Source: Macrotrachela quadricornifera (taxonomy: Eukaryota > Rotifera > Eurotatoria > Philodinida > Philodinidae). Taken from it: DNA of 64,000 bases. The translations under genes were made by a program, and so were the position numbers. Shown here in pieces: positions 22,972 through 34,572 of this stretch (positions are counted from its first letter, which is position 1; every line of letters starts with the position of its first letter). The stretch spans positions 1,686,273 through 1,750,272 of the forward strand of contig JAJEKB010021384.1 in assembly GCA_022393335.1 (NCBI GenBank), read 5' to 3'. The notes under the pieces are model-generated. The model searched no databases. It was not told the origin of the DNA and saw nothing but the letters and a program-made list of their open reading frames with translations.

Positions 22972-24394
22972 CACTGTAAAAAAATAGATGTTCTACCGAA
23001 CTTTGAAGTTTCGGCACTGTTTTACAAAATGATTTTAATTTTCGTGGTACGAAAATTGTTTCGTAATTTTCATACAGAACCTCACCGTCACCCCGAAAAT
23101 TGAAAAGAATTTCACAGTTTTATTACGAAACCCTCTAGAAGTTTCGTGCATCGTGTACTGAAATTTAGGTAGTTTTGTATACTTTGTACAAAACCGTTGA
23201 CAGCTCTCTGACAGCATCTAAAAGTTTCGCATAAGTTCCACGAAACCATCCATAATTTCGTGAGTGCTCTAGTAGTTCCGGATACATTGTACGAAACGAA
23301 GCATGGTTTCGTAACAGGTATACCGAACCATTACATCATTTACGAAACTATGAACAGTTTCGTCCCATATATGCTGAACCAATTGATGTTTTGCGAAACC
23401 ACTGACAGTTTTGTGGAACGACTAAAAATTCCGTATTTCTTTTACAAATCTATCAAAAGTTTCATAAAATATCAAAAGGTTCAGCATACATTGTACGAAG
23501 CTGTTCATAGTTTCGTAAATAATGTAATGGTTCGGTATACATTTGACGAAGCCATGAATAGCTCCGTAAGGATTGCAAAGGTTCCGTGCATATTTTACGA
23601 AACCATTAATAGTTTCGAAAGCCATGTAGTAGTTTAGTATATCTTATACGAAACCAATAACAGTTTCATCAGTCATCTGAAGGTTCCATATGCATGTTAC
23701 GAAACCATGAGGAGTTTCGTACTGCATCTAAAGGTTCCGTATATGTTCCACGAAGCATTCATAATTTCGTAAGTGTTCTAATAGTTCCTGATACATTGTA
23801 CGAAACTAGGTATGGTTTCGTAACAGGTATACCGAACCATTGCATCATTTACGAAACTATGAACAGCTTCGTACAATGTATGCTGAACCTTTCGATATTT
23901 TACGAAACTTTCGATAGATTCGTATAAGAAATACGGAAGTTTTAGGCGTGCTCCAAAACTATCAGTGGTTTCGTAAAACATCAATTGGTTCAGTATACAT
24001 GGGACGAAACTGTTCATAGTTTCGTTAATGATGTAATGGTTTGGCATGTGTGTTACGAAACCATGCTTCGTTTCATTGAATGTATCCGGAACTATTAGAG
24101 CACTCATGAAGTTATGGATGGCTTCATGGAACTTATACGAAACTTTTGGATGCTGTTACGGAACTGTCAACGGTTTTGTACAAAACATGCGAATCTACTG
24201 AAGTTTAGTACACGATGCATGAAACTTCCAGAGGGTTTCGTAGTAAAACTTCAGAACTTTCTTCAGTTTTCGGAACTTAAAAAGGTTTTGTATGGAAATT
24301 ACGAAACGTTTTTCATGCTACGGAACTTAAAATCGTTTCGTAAAACAGTGTTAAACCTTCAAAGTTCGGTAGAACACCAATTGTTTTTAGAGTG
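22972..24394. mobile_element. CACTG/CACTC-ended element made of about 51-bp palindromic repeats
   Basis: Ends are inverted: CACTGTAAAAAAATAG...GTTCTACCGAACTTTGAAG on the left and the matching inverted sequence, ending TTTTTAGAGTG, on the right. Almost the whole interior is a chain of units of about 51 bp, each an imperfect palindrome of the type TACGAAACNATGAANAGTTTCGTA joined by a GGTTCNGTATACAT-like spacer; roughly 27 units fit. On a larger scale, 23260-23520 is inverted at about 23850-24107. Open frames run on both strands only because the units are palindromic. Ends starting CACTG/CACTC are typical of CACTA/EnSpm-like elements, which carry subterminal repeats, but no transposase or clear target duplication is present. 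The right end abuts the coding sequence of a piggyBac transposase. Confidence 0.6.
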
Positions 24395-25519
24395 TTCAAC
24401 ACTTGTAAAGTAATTATCCGTAGTGATACTTCGACCTTTATTGATCCAAGGTGTGACTAATCTTTCGACCAATTCTTAGGTGCCATATTTGTTTGCAAGA
24501 GTGGCCGCTTCAGGTTGACGACCCACATAAACTTCTCCTTTCAATGGATATGCGGTGCTTGAGTCACAACACCAGAATACCTTTATTCCATACTTAGCAG
24601 ACTTTTTGGGCATATGCTGGCTAAACTTACAACGACCACGAGTATGTATTAGCTGTTCATCGACTGTTATGGAACTACCCAGAATATAGCAAATTTGTAA
24701 CTGTGCTAAAAACAGATGCCAGAATTCATTAATTGGAGCCAGTTTGTCTACTTCCATTCTTTCTTTTCGTGTGGCTGCATCATCAAATCTGCTGAATCGC
24801 AGTAGATTGCTAAAACGGTTCTTTGACATGGTGGCCCGGAATATTGGTCGACCATTATTTATTGACTATAATTCGTTGAGATGTTCATTTTGAGATCGTT
24901 GAACACCTCCAAGAACCAACAATCCAATAAATGCCCAGATTTCATCACTACTAGTGTCTTTTCAATGCCATTTCTTCATAGAATTGTCTTCATTCCACGC
25001 TGCAACAACCGATCTTGCGCGTCTATTTGTCTCTTTGACGGTGATGGATATCATTTCTTCTGTAAATGACAGTTGAAAAGCATCTTTTACTGTTTGTATA
25101 TTAGCTACTGAGCGTTCGACACCATTTTGTTGCCTTAGAATATTCGCTTGTGGTATTTTTCGTTGTGGAGGTTGAGATTTGTTCCATCGCCGACCAGATT
25201 TTGACAAAAAAACATCCATTCCTGATGGTTCATCAAGCTTGGAATGATGGCTTGATGGTTCTTGATCACTATCACAAGTGGTTCCAGTTTCCACAGAACT
25301 AACATCGGTGCCCTCTTGCTAATCAACTTCATCTATTGAAGTTTGTTCAAAGTCTTCTGAACTTTAATCTGGATCATCTTCCGAGTCGTCATCCAAATCA
25401 TCCGGTATTTTCGAAGCGTCACCATCTGTTTCATCATCGCCAGAATGATCGTTGAAATTTGGAAAATCTCTATCGGAGTTTTCATTGGAATCATCATCAA
25501 GATGTCTCTTTGAAGACAT
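24395..25519 (-). pseudogene. piggyBac transposase pseudogene, five in-frame stops, truncated
   Basis: Reading minus from the ATG at 25519, one frame holds a piggyBac transposase: an acidic N-terminus, the conserved pre-domain (LSFTEEMISITVKETNRRA), MSKNRFSNLLRFSRFDD, SITVDEQLIHTRGRC (first catalytic Asp), AKYGIKVFWCCDSSTAYPL (second), and SITTDNYFTS (third). Stops lie at 25364 (TAA), 25319 (TAG), 24962 (TGA), 24866 (TAG) and 24476 (TAA), yet there is no frameshift over 1.1 kb. The C-terminal third is missing because the palindromic element ends at 24394, just after FTSVE. Inactive. Confidence 0.85.
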
Positions 25520-26433
25520 TGGTTTGAAGCGTCCGATTTGGACGATTTTGATAAGGGTTGTTCTGGAACGTTGATACGTGACAATGTTGACTTGGTGATG
25601 GATAGTCAGTCAATGAGATACGAGCGATCGTTTCACACACTCTTTATTCATAAAAAGTATCAGCTATATATATATATATATGTGTATGTGTGGAGAGATC
25701 AATCAAATATTTTGAGGGAATTTCTACAAAGATATTCCAGAGAGAATACTGTGAAAAGTCCTACTAAACTTATCGCATCACAAGAGAGATGGACGATTCG
25801 TCAAAGAAAGATATCTAACATATATGATGAAGAGAGAAAGGAAAAATCCAAATGTATATCGTTGACGGAAAAGAAAAATACCCTTGATCTCGAAAAGAGT
25901 AACATATGTACATATACACGAAGTAGATCAAATCTATCTGAATTATCACCAAACAAAATTTGATGTTAGGTGCAAATATTTTGGCCAGTTTTTAGTAATA
26001 GAGTCCAAGAGTTTACATTCAAAAAAACTCAGCGATTTCAACGAATCTCTTGTAGTTCACCTACAAATGTATGGATGATAGAAAATATTTCGAAAATTTT
26101 TGACAGGTTATTAGCAAATCCAATTTCGAGCATTGATAAACTAACAAAGAAGCTCCTAGAATATCTTCCGCAGAAGGCTGAATCCATCAAGGATCAAATT
26201 CAAACAATATCGGATCAATAATACATGTGTAGCTAGCTCTAATCGCTGGGGTTCATTCAGACCCCAAATTATCAAAACACCTTGATACATATTTTAAACT
26301 ATTCGACTGTATAAACAATGTTCAAATCGAGGGCACTTATATCGTAAATAAGTCAAGGCAACCTTCCTGAACGCATATCTACAGGGTGATCAGTTTATTT
26401 TCGAACAAATTGTATGCTTATTTTTTTCATTTT
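25520..26433. other. Region upstream of the piggyBac remnant; microsatellite and a GGGGT palindrome
   Basis: Holds a (TA)n/(TG)n run at about 25662-25695 and a short palindrome GGGGTTCATTCAGACCCC at about 26248-26265, of a kind seen near piggyBac ends. Overlapping frames at 25538-26221 have no family resemblance. It may be the 5' non-coding part of the piggyBac element; its outer terminus was not found. Confidence 0.4.
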
Positions 26434-27218
26434 TAACTAACGAGGAAACCTCCTCAAGTGTGAGTCTCAGTTTTGAATGGGATAGATACCAGTTTGTAGA
26501 GCTCGACGAGCTGATTCTCGTGGTATATTTCATTTTTCCCAGGAGAGCTTCATTCGTACAGAATAGGACTCAAAATATGAGAATTTCAACATATTATTAT
26601 CAAAGACGATCAATCTTAGAAGCTAATTATAGCTGTTTCACTTCTAATCTCCGCATATCTGTCTTGAAAATATTTACAAATGTATTATTTTCCACATTTT
26701 GATATTATTTTTCCGCGGTTAAACTGTTCGCTTATCGTCAGGTAGGAATTGTAACGAGAGTGTGTTCATTTATTGTAGTCATTGTCGTAGAGCATTGTGT
26801 TTTGAGCATTTCTTTATCATGTATCACTCCCATTAATCTCTATATGAGGTGTATTTTCTGAATAAAGCGAATAGAACAAGAAGTCAAAATCTTATTGAAC
26901 TTGAAAAATGAAAATCATAAAGCTGGCGCTTCCGAATGTAGAAAATGCTATTATTACCGAGTTTGCATCCCAACAACCTTACTAAGCGAACAGTTTAACC
27001 GCGGAAAAATAACATCAAAATGTGAAAAATAATACATTTGTAAATATTTTCAAGACAGATATGTTGAAATTCTGATATTTTGAGTCATATTCTGCACGAA
27101 TGAAGCTCTCCTGGGAAAAATGAAATATACCACGAGTATCAGCTCGTCGAGCTCTACAAACTGGTATATATCCCATTCAAAACTGAGACTCACACTTGGG
27201 GAGGTTCCCTCGTAAGTC
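26434..27218. mobile_element. Foldback element with TAACTAACGAGG ends and about 235-bp arms
   Basis: Left arm about 26434-26735 and right arm about 26984-27218 are inverted copies with high identity. The left arm carries an extra 60 bp (about 26595-26650) bounded by short CATAT repeats, which suggests a later insertion or slippage. The loop is about 245 bp. The ends (CTAACGAGGAAACCTCC and CTTACGAGGGAACCTCC, read inward) match the compact hairpin at 21886-22088. Non-coding. Confidence 0.75.
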
Positions 27219-27296
27219 AGATCTAATCATTTTCATATCAGTTTATTCCCCTAACACTGAAGTTGCTTTCATAATATTTATATTTCAGATAAATGA

Positions 27297-28241
27297 ATGC
27301 CTCGTAATAAAATACCAGATGATATGGAAGGGATCGTCAAATATCTTTTGACGAAAAGGTATTCATATTCCGCTATACAACAAGAATTAGTTGGAATGAA
27401 TCTTACTATATCAAGAAGTACTATTAGTTGTATAGCTAACAAGGTTGGAAAGCAGCGTCAATTGGACTTATTAAATAATCAAAAACCAAAATTTCATCGT
27501 CGACGTCATATGTAGCAACACCTAATATTGTTCGTCGTATTGCATCATATATACGTAAAGAAAATCCTCCAACAATTAGATCAATGGCTACAAGATGCAA
27601 TATTAGTTATGGAACTATTATTACTGTTATTCGTGATGTTATTCGTGCAAAATGTCTTAAAAAGAAACCAGTACACCATTTAAATCCAGCCGTTATTAAG
27701 AAGAGAAGAAGTAGAGTTTGGCGTATGTATCTTCGATTATGCAATAATAAATATAAAAATGATGTAACTACTGACGAAGCATGGTTTTATTTGGATGCTA
27801 GTCAAAGTGCTCGAGATATATATTATGTTAGAAGCAATGAAGTACCAGATGAAGTTAAAACAATTCAACGAAATGATTTACATCCTGTAGCTGTCATGAT
27901 ATGGGCCGGTGTGTGTACATCCGGCCAAACTCAGTTACGCTTTATCGAACAAGGTGCAACCATTACCAGTGAATACTACATTGAACATATATTACAACCA
28001 TTTATTAAATATGATGTACCACGTTTGTTTCCTGGTAATAAAATAAAAGAAATGATACTTCATCAAGACAATGCACGAGGTCATAGAGCAAAAGATACAC
28101 TTGCTTATTTGAAGGAAAATAAAATCCCAGCTATAACACCTGAAGAGCGTTTACTGAAGAGTCCAGATGCTGCACCTATGGACTATTCGATTTGGGGTAT
28201 CTTTAAAAAATGAGCAAGAAAGCAGAAGGTGTCAACATTAA
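27297..28241 (+). pseudogene. maT-type (DD37D) Tc1/mariner transposase, frameshifted and truncated
   Basis: The N-terminal HTH region (residues 1-70, RKQ-like) runs 27297-27512 and then shifts frame near RRRHM. The main frame resumes (ATPNIVRRIASYIRKENPP) and is open to 28210. The catalytic domain shows TTDEAWFYLDAS (first Asp), LHQDNARGHRAK (second) and SPDAAPMDYSIWG (third). I count 37 residues between second and third Asp, the DD37D spacing of the maT clade. A TGA at 28211-28213 (after GIFKK) is followed in frame by ARKQKVST, so the original codon was probably CGA. Coding ends at the TTAA where the 28242-32853 element begins; the C-terminus is absent. Confidence 0.85.
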
Positions 28242-29104
28242 GGGGGCCCCCCCCTCAGAAAAAATTTCCCACTTAGAATGGTCCGTTTGGGCTGAAATTT
28301 TCAGGGATGAGTGACCTTAGTGAGAAATGCTTCTGGTAAAAATTTCAGCTCTATAGGTCGTACTAGACCCGATTTATAGGTCATTTATAGATCATTTTTG
28401 ACCTTCAGGAGGATTTTTATAACTTCGTCGTAACACGATATGTAGAGCTCGGGGTGGTTTCAAATTAAAGCTTATGTCAGTACGCAACTTTTCATCCACC
28501 AGAATTTTTAAATTCTGTATTGTTCATTTTTTATGAATATTTTAGTAGATAGGTCTTAAAAAACAGTGGTCTGACGACAGTAAATTCCACTTTTCTCAGC
28601 CCAGGAATCGATTTTGAAAAAACTGGTGGATGAAAAGTTTCCTCTCACTGCGACCTTTAAAACAAAAAAAAATATCGGGTATAGCTTGAACCATGTGGGA
28701 GTTATTTCAATTTTTGTGACTGAAAACCATGTTCTGAGAAAAACGCAAAACAAGTTTTAGAAACGAATTTTTTTCATGTAAATCCAAAAAAATCGTATTA
28801 AAATGGTATGTTTTCAATATATTTCATTGGAGTTTTTTAAAGCGCGTGACACACACTATCAGCTAGCGTCATCTGTCATGCTGTGATGGCTTGGCTCTCC
28901 CCTTTTTCGGATGAGTAACATTTTTTTATATCGAAATATTTTCTGAAAAAAATAAAAAATCGTATTTTTTTCGGGGGAAAATTGAGAGAGACGCTACAAA
29001 TGAATTATAATTAGAGTAATTCATGTTTTCTCAGCAACAAGGTATTATTTTATCACTTCCTATTTTCTAGATTTTTTAATTATTCTACGGTTATATTGTT
29101 GTAA

Positions 29105-31437
29105 ATGACACGCAATTCGATTTTAAAAAAGGAAAGAAAGCTCCGGCTCAGTCAAACCAGTTTCACATCGCGAAAAATCGTTAAGAGTGTTACAAAAAAG
29201 ACAAGTCAACTACAAAATGATCTTATTTCTGATACAGATCGAACAGCTGACAATGATCAATTTACGTACAAAACTCGTCCATTTACCGGTCCATCGCATC
29301 AGAAATTATCAAACTTTCTTGAACAGCAACACACAGATACTGATGAAGATCCGAATGGTTATTACCAGATAATTCACAACTCGTTTTTGTTGGAATTAAT
29401 GGAACAGAGTATCTGTATATCATGCAAGTCAATATGGAATGGTGATATGTCTGTTTCAAAACGCGAAGGTACTGTTTGTGTTGTTTTCTCTCGAGTAAAA
29501 CTTAATAATTACATATATATTGTAGGATTATATTGTTCTCTGGTGTTCACGTGCCACTGCTCAAATGAAATTAAGATCAATACATCTAAACAATGCCCAA
29601 AAACATCTAAAAGAGACATCAATATTCGAAGTGCGATTGGTAAGTCTATTCTTAATACTATAGTAATAGATAAATTTATCTGATATCTAGGTGCAAATTT
29701 TGCCGGTATTGGTCATCAAGGTCTATTCAAACTTTGTGCTGCTTTAAATGTATCACCTCCTATTGATGATGATCATTTTTCTCGCACCATTACATATTTG
29801 CTTCCCGCATTTGAATCACACAAGCTTAATTCAATGGAGAAGGCTGTAGAAGAAGCTTGTGGTCAATCAAATGAACGTAAAATTACTGTTAGTGGTGATG
29901 GCACTTGGCAAAAACGTGGGTTTTCAAGTTTACATGGAGTCGTAGCAGTAATGTCTAGCTGTTCCAATGCAAAAGTATACATTAGATAAATATATTTCTA
30001 TATACTATCGTTTTGAGTTTTGCAGGTATTGGATTTGGAAAGATTATCAAAAAATTGCTCCATCTGTACAGGTTTACTCAGCGTCAAACATTCAGATCCA
30101 AAAAAATATTCGGAAGTAAAAAACAAACATGAATGTGAAGCAAATCACACCGGTTCATCAGGTAGAATTTCATTCAAAAGTTTCTTATTTAACTATTCTT
30201 TTATTTAGGTTCTATGGAGGTCAATGGAATGTATCTTTTATTTGCCCGCTCCGAGAGTTTGTACAACGTTCAATATACAAAGTAAATAACACTATATCGA
30301 ACTCTTTTTTTATACATTATCTATTTATAGTTATATTGGAGACGGTGATGCAAAAGTTATCTCTAAATTAATGAATGATCCTCCATATAAAGATGCATCA
30401 ATTATGAAAATAGAAGATGTGAACCATTTTTCAAAGAAGATGCTGAACCGTCTACAAAAAATAGCAGACGATCTGAGGAAAACCAAGATTGATGGTAAAC
30501 TTGGTATACGTGGTCAAGGTCGAATGACACAAAGTTAGTATAAATTCTGCTCTATTCTAACTAATTGCTGTTTTTTTCCTAGAAATGATGGTTAATTTTA
30601 AACATTATTATCGTCAAGCTATTGTGCGAAACAAAACAAATCTAGACGAAATGGTTCGCGCAGTTTGGGCAATATGGAAACACAAAGTAAGTAAAAATAA
30701 AAAAGGTTTTATAAATAAAAGACATTTTATTGTAGTCTTCGTCGAACTCAGATCCACATCACGAATGGTGTTCACTAACCTACTGTGGATATTTAAAAGC
30801 ATTAGAAAAAGGTAATAAAAAATTAATACTTTTCGAGATTTTATTTCATACATTTAGGGGAAGAATATGATCATGATCGGCACAGTTTACCGTTAGGTAT
30901 TATGAAAGCAATTCGACCGGTGTTTGATGAATTGGCTCACCGTGAGTTCTTCAAAACATTATACATCATTACGAGATTATTTATTATTTAGCTGATACTC
31001 TAAAAAAGGTCATCAATGGCAGCTCTCAAAACGCGAATGAAAGTTTTCATGCTGTTTTATGGAGCTTGGCCCCAAAGAATCGATATGCTACTGGTGCAGT
31101 CATCGATTTATGTGCTGCAATTGCTGTATTATCATATAATGATGGGAATCAATCAATTATACCAGTTATAGCTGAAATAACAGGTAAAAATGTTTATAAA
31201 TTTGATATACGATACACTATTATTTCTATTTAGGTGGCAGTGGTTTTTATACGACAGCTGCAATGAGAAGACTTGATGAACGTCGTGTATATTATGAACA
31301 CAAAAAAAAAGAAAAAAAACGAAAAAAAATCAAAATTAACTAATGAAACATTGGATTCACCACGAGGTGATCGTATGAGTCTTGGTGTTAATGATGATGA
31401 ATCATTAGACGATTCATATGTATCTGGAGCCTATTGA
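29105..31437 (+). CDS. Multi-exon DDE transposase of the 'Mutator-like' domain family (Kolobok-like)
   Basis: Exons separated by 45-60-bp GT...AG introns; firm ones are 29975-30025 and 30282-30330, with others near 29469-29525, 29640-29690, 30165-30208, 30533-30582, 30687-30735, 30812-30858, 30941-30991 and 31183-31233. The N-terminal 100 residues are basic, then a Cys cluster (CISCKSIWNG...CHCSNE) suggests a zinc site. The catalytic core carries VSGDGTWQKRGFSSLHGV (first Asp), NYIGDGDAK (second Asp) and SQNANESFHAVLWS (Glu), with HECEANHTGSSG between them. This pattern matches the animal transposases labelled 'Mutator-like transposase domain' in protein family collections. Near the end, A-runs at 31301-31329 cause an apparent +/-1 shift: the strict frame stops at 31342, while the neighbouring frame gives an acidic tail ending at 31437. 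That may be a homopolymer error. Confidence 0.8.
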
Positions 31438-31662
31438 TTTTTTCTATTGAACATAGTTTTCTTTTATTGTTTTTCTACTTGTTTGTTTATTTATGATCTT
31501 TTTTCATTTGTTAGAACCTCTTTATTCTTAATAAAAATATGTATCATCATCTCTATTTTTTCCTGAACTAAACTAGATTACCACTATAAATATAAATAAC
31601 ATAATTATATAATTAATATATTTCTGACGCGTTTCCTTTTTTCTATACAATTTCTAGATAAA

Positions 31663-32341
31663 ATGAATAATTTTGACATCTGTTACAACGCCTTATGTCG
31701 TGAATTTGTTAAGAAAAATGTTATTATGCCTGCTGTCCTCGTCGAAATTTTAGAACCCAAAAATGTTGTTCGTTCATCAATTACTCTTATAAATACAAAA
31801 AACACTGAATCTGAGTCTGATACTACAACAACCAACGACGAGAGCAGTTCAAACGAGTCAGACGACTCAAATAACATCGATTTGAATAAAACACTTCAAG
31901 GAAATGTCAATAGTGGAACGAATAGTAATGTTCAAGCGTATGTACCTCTTATCTGTCTATTTTACATATCAATAAATATTCTTCTTTATTTCTAGTAAGG
32001 TAAAATCTATGACAAGATCATTATCGACATTAGCACTAGCGTCGAACTCAAATTCAACCGATTTGTCTTTGTCGTCATTAACACTAACAAAAGCAAATCC
32101 ACTCGATTTGCCTCATGATCGAAAATGCCGCCAAGAAATTTTCAATAAGGTTAACCAGCTTATCTTCAACATTCGACAAAAAAAAGGAAAAACAAAAAAA
32201 AAAGAAATATATGAGCTACCACCATTAGTCAAGCAAATTATTCGATGTTTATATCCATCTGACATCGACGACAAAAACTATTTACAGAAACCGGACGTTA
32301 TCCTCACTCTTCATACATTTGTTGAACTTTTTCGTAACTAG
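31663..32341 (+). CDS. Second gene of the TTAA element, two exons, unknown function
   Basis: Exon 1 31663-31937 and exon 2 31996-32341 join in phase across a 58-bp intron to give 206 residues. The middle is acidic and Ser/Thr-rich (about residues 45-85). The C-terminal 80 residues are basic and helical (RKCRQEIFNKVNQLIFNIRQ; KKKEIYELPPLVKQIIRCLY). It resembles a small DNA-binding or dimerisation accessory protein, but I do not recognise the family. It lies on the same strand as the transposase, between it and the right terminus, so it belongs to the element. Confidence 0.65.
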
Positions 32342-32857
32342 TTGATATTTTTTCAACTCTTTTCTTCTTTTTGCTCACTGAAGAGTCTTCTACAAACAAT
32401 AAAACGCCTATAAATATATTTCACTATATTTTATCTGCTTTAGATTAGCGGAATGTCTCTAAAATGACAAAAAATCAATTTTTTCAAAATTCGCTCAGCG
32501 TCTGTATGATATACGTGACTCAGATAACTGGTGTTGAGGATAAAATATAAAAGTGTGACCCTTATCTTGGGTGTCACTATCTTCTAAATGATTAATATAC
32601 GAATACTTTGTCCATTGCTGATGCAAATGAGAAGCTAGTTTTTCAAAAACTGAAAAATCTCAAAAAAACGCGAAAATTTCTCGAAAAACATGAGGTGACG
32701 CACATATTTTCCTCATAAGTCTGTCAAAATTTGGTCGTTTTTCAAAAACCCATATATATTCTGAAAGAGGAATCTTCAGCGCATCTTCCTATGTTAAAAA
32801 CTCAATTTTCGATTTTTCTCGAAAAACTGACTTTTCTGAGGGGGGGGGGGCCCTTAA

Positions 32858-33764
32858 TTTTTCTCCTAATTTAGATATCGATCCACAACAAACAAATGGA
32901 AAAAGAAACATAATATAATTTGCAAAAAATGCACTATGATAATATAATACTAATATATCATTTGTTTCTAAACCAAGAAATCTACAAAATTGAAATAATG
33001 TTCGTGGACCCATAAATATAAAATAAAGAATTGATATTGATAATTATTGAATTGTCATTTTTCGTTGTTTTCGCCATTCAATTGATCGATTCATACGAGA
33101 TTTTTGCCATATAACACGTAAAAAAAAGAACAATATTCAATATAATTTTAAGAAATGTTGGAATAAATTGATGACTTATTGTATTATATTTATAAATAAT
33201 CGGATTAGATAATACACAAGACATAGGAGCACCATTAAATGGTGATTGACGTATAACTTCTTCACAATATGGAAATACAATAATTACGAAATAATATATA
33301 AAAGAATAAATCATTAGTATTATTAAAGGTAGATAATGAATAAAAAATCTTTTCTTTTTTGTTGATACACAATCACTATGAAATATAAGAATATGTCGTT
33401 CAATTGAAGCCCAAGCAAAACCTACTAATTGTGTTGAATAACATAAATAATCAATAAATGTCCAAAAATGTGCAAAAGTAAATGTAAATTTCCATTTATC
33501 GCCATATTGATACCAATAAAGCATTAATGGTACACTTGTTATTTCATAGATTAAACCAATAAAAAGAAGTACAATAATTATATGATTATTCAAAGCTTGA
33601 CGAAGTATTCGATCAAATAAAAAATAATATAAAACAAGTATTGAACATATAACTTATAGACTATTTGGAATAAGATAAAGCCAAAATCGAGCACGAAAAG
33701 AAATACGTAATTCATATGAATTACCGAGATCTTTTTCAGTAAAAATACTATATGAACTTGTCAT
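32858..33764 (-). pseudogene. Rhodopsin-like GPCR pseudogene, cut at its C-terminus by the TTAA element
   Basis: From the ATG at 33764 the frame encodes a seven-helix receptor: a short N-terminus, helix 1 (VICSILVLYYFLF), helix 2, helix 3 ending AWASIERHILIF (ERH in place of DRY), helix 4 (PLIILMIYSFIYYFVII), helix 5 (FLKIILNIVLFFT), then helices 6-7 (ILYFIFMGPRTLFQF; FFANYIMFLFPFVC). Breaks: TAA at 33654-33656 in helix 1, a frameshift near 33110 after helix 5, and another TAA at about 33045. The C-terminal tail stops where the TTAA element begins. The intact GPCR at 6394-7419 is of the same general class but is not a close copy. Confidence 0.75.
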
Positions 33765-34572
33765 TTTTAATAACAATAGAAGTATTCTTTTTAAAAATAA
33801 ATGAGCATTAATGTAGTGTTATATATCGGCTTGTACGCGTAATGCGTCACCTCAATGACCGTAAGTTCGGAATCAAAATCTTAAGAAATCATTATTACCA
33901 TGTTGTGGAGCGTGGTCTGAAGTGTAGGAAAACATATTTCGTTTCATGAATTGGTGCTTTGAATTGCGTTTTATAATTGATGGAAGAGAGAGCATCAATA
34001 GACAAAGAAAGTTCCTCTATTTAGACCATAGATTCATCCAATCCGTATAACGAAACAGTCTGCTATATACAAAGTTGATGAAGGCTAATTAAGATTATGA
34101 TAATAGATGTATCTTTTCCTACAACAGTGGGTTTTTATGTACCGTACTTTTCTGCAGCGAGCCTAAGTAAACCTACTCTATTTATAACGTTATCGCGTTA
34201 CGAAAAAATGAATAATGTTTTTTTCCACCTGTTGATCCCAACTTTTTTTTTAGAAGAAACATATTTATAAAGCTAGTTTTTCATGGGCTATCTAATGCAC
34301 ATAATTTTATTCGATAAAGATTGTGTTTTAAAATTATTGTGCGTAATGCGATGACGATTTTTACTTTCTTTTTACTTTTCTTCATATTGTCGAAAAACGC
34401 TTTCAGGCACTGATTTTTTACTTAAAATTATTGTACGCTATGGGTAATGTATCTTGTTAGTGATTTCTAATGAATTGTCATAAGAGTATAGCTGATTCGT
34501 TTAGTAAATGTATCGCGTTCAATTAAAATTAAGTTACCAATCAAAATTCTCTGTCGTTTCTATGATATATCG

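Larger units (their letters stand above)
28242..32853 (+). mobile_element. Complete 4.6-kb TTAA-flanked DNA transposon with G/C homopolymer ends
   Basis: Flanked by TTAA at 28238-28241 and 32854-32857. The terminal inverted repeats read GGGGGCCCCCCCCTCAGAAAA on the left and, read inward, GGG then 11 C then TCAGAAAA on the right; they differ only in homopolymer length. Inside lie a multi-exon DDE transposase (29105-31437) and a second two-exon gene (31663-32341), both plus strand. TTAA duplications are known for piggyBac and Kolobok elements; the transposase is not piggyBac. I favour Kolobok or a close relative. Nearly all coding is open, so the insertion is probably young. Confidence 0.8.

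Noticed and set aside
23260..24107. Long open frames on both strands with repeated YETMNSFV-like peptides
   Set aside because: The DNA units are palindromic, so both strands read alike; the frames follow from the repeat structure and start and stop at arbitrary units.
22621..24394. CRISPR-like array
   Set aside because: Repeats are degenerate palindromes without unique equal-length spacers, and the DNA is clearly eukaryotic.
24395..25519. Selenocysteine or alternative genetic code to explain the stops
   Set aside because: All three stop codons occur, and neighbouring genes use them as ordinary stops.
25538..26221. Three overlapping plus-strand frames
   Set aside because: They lie antisense to and upstream of the piggyBac remnant, overlap each other, and match no family.
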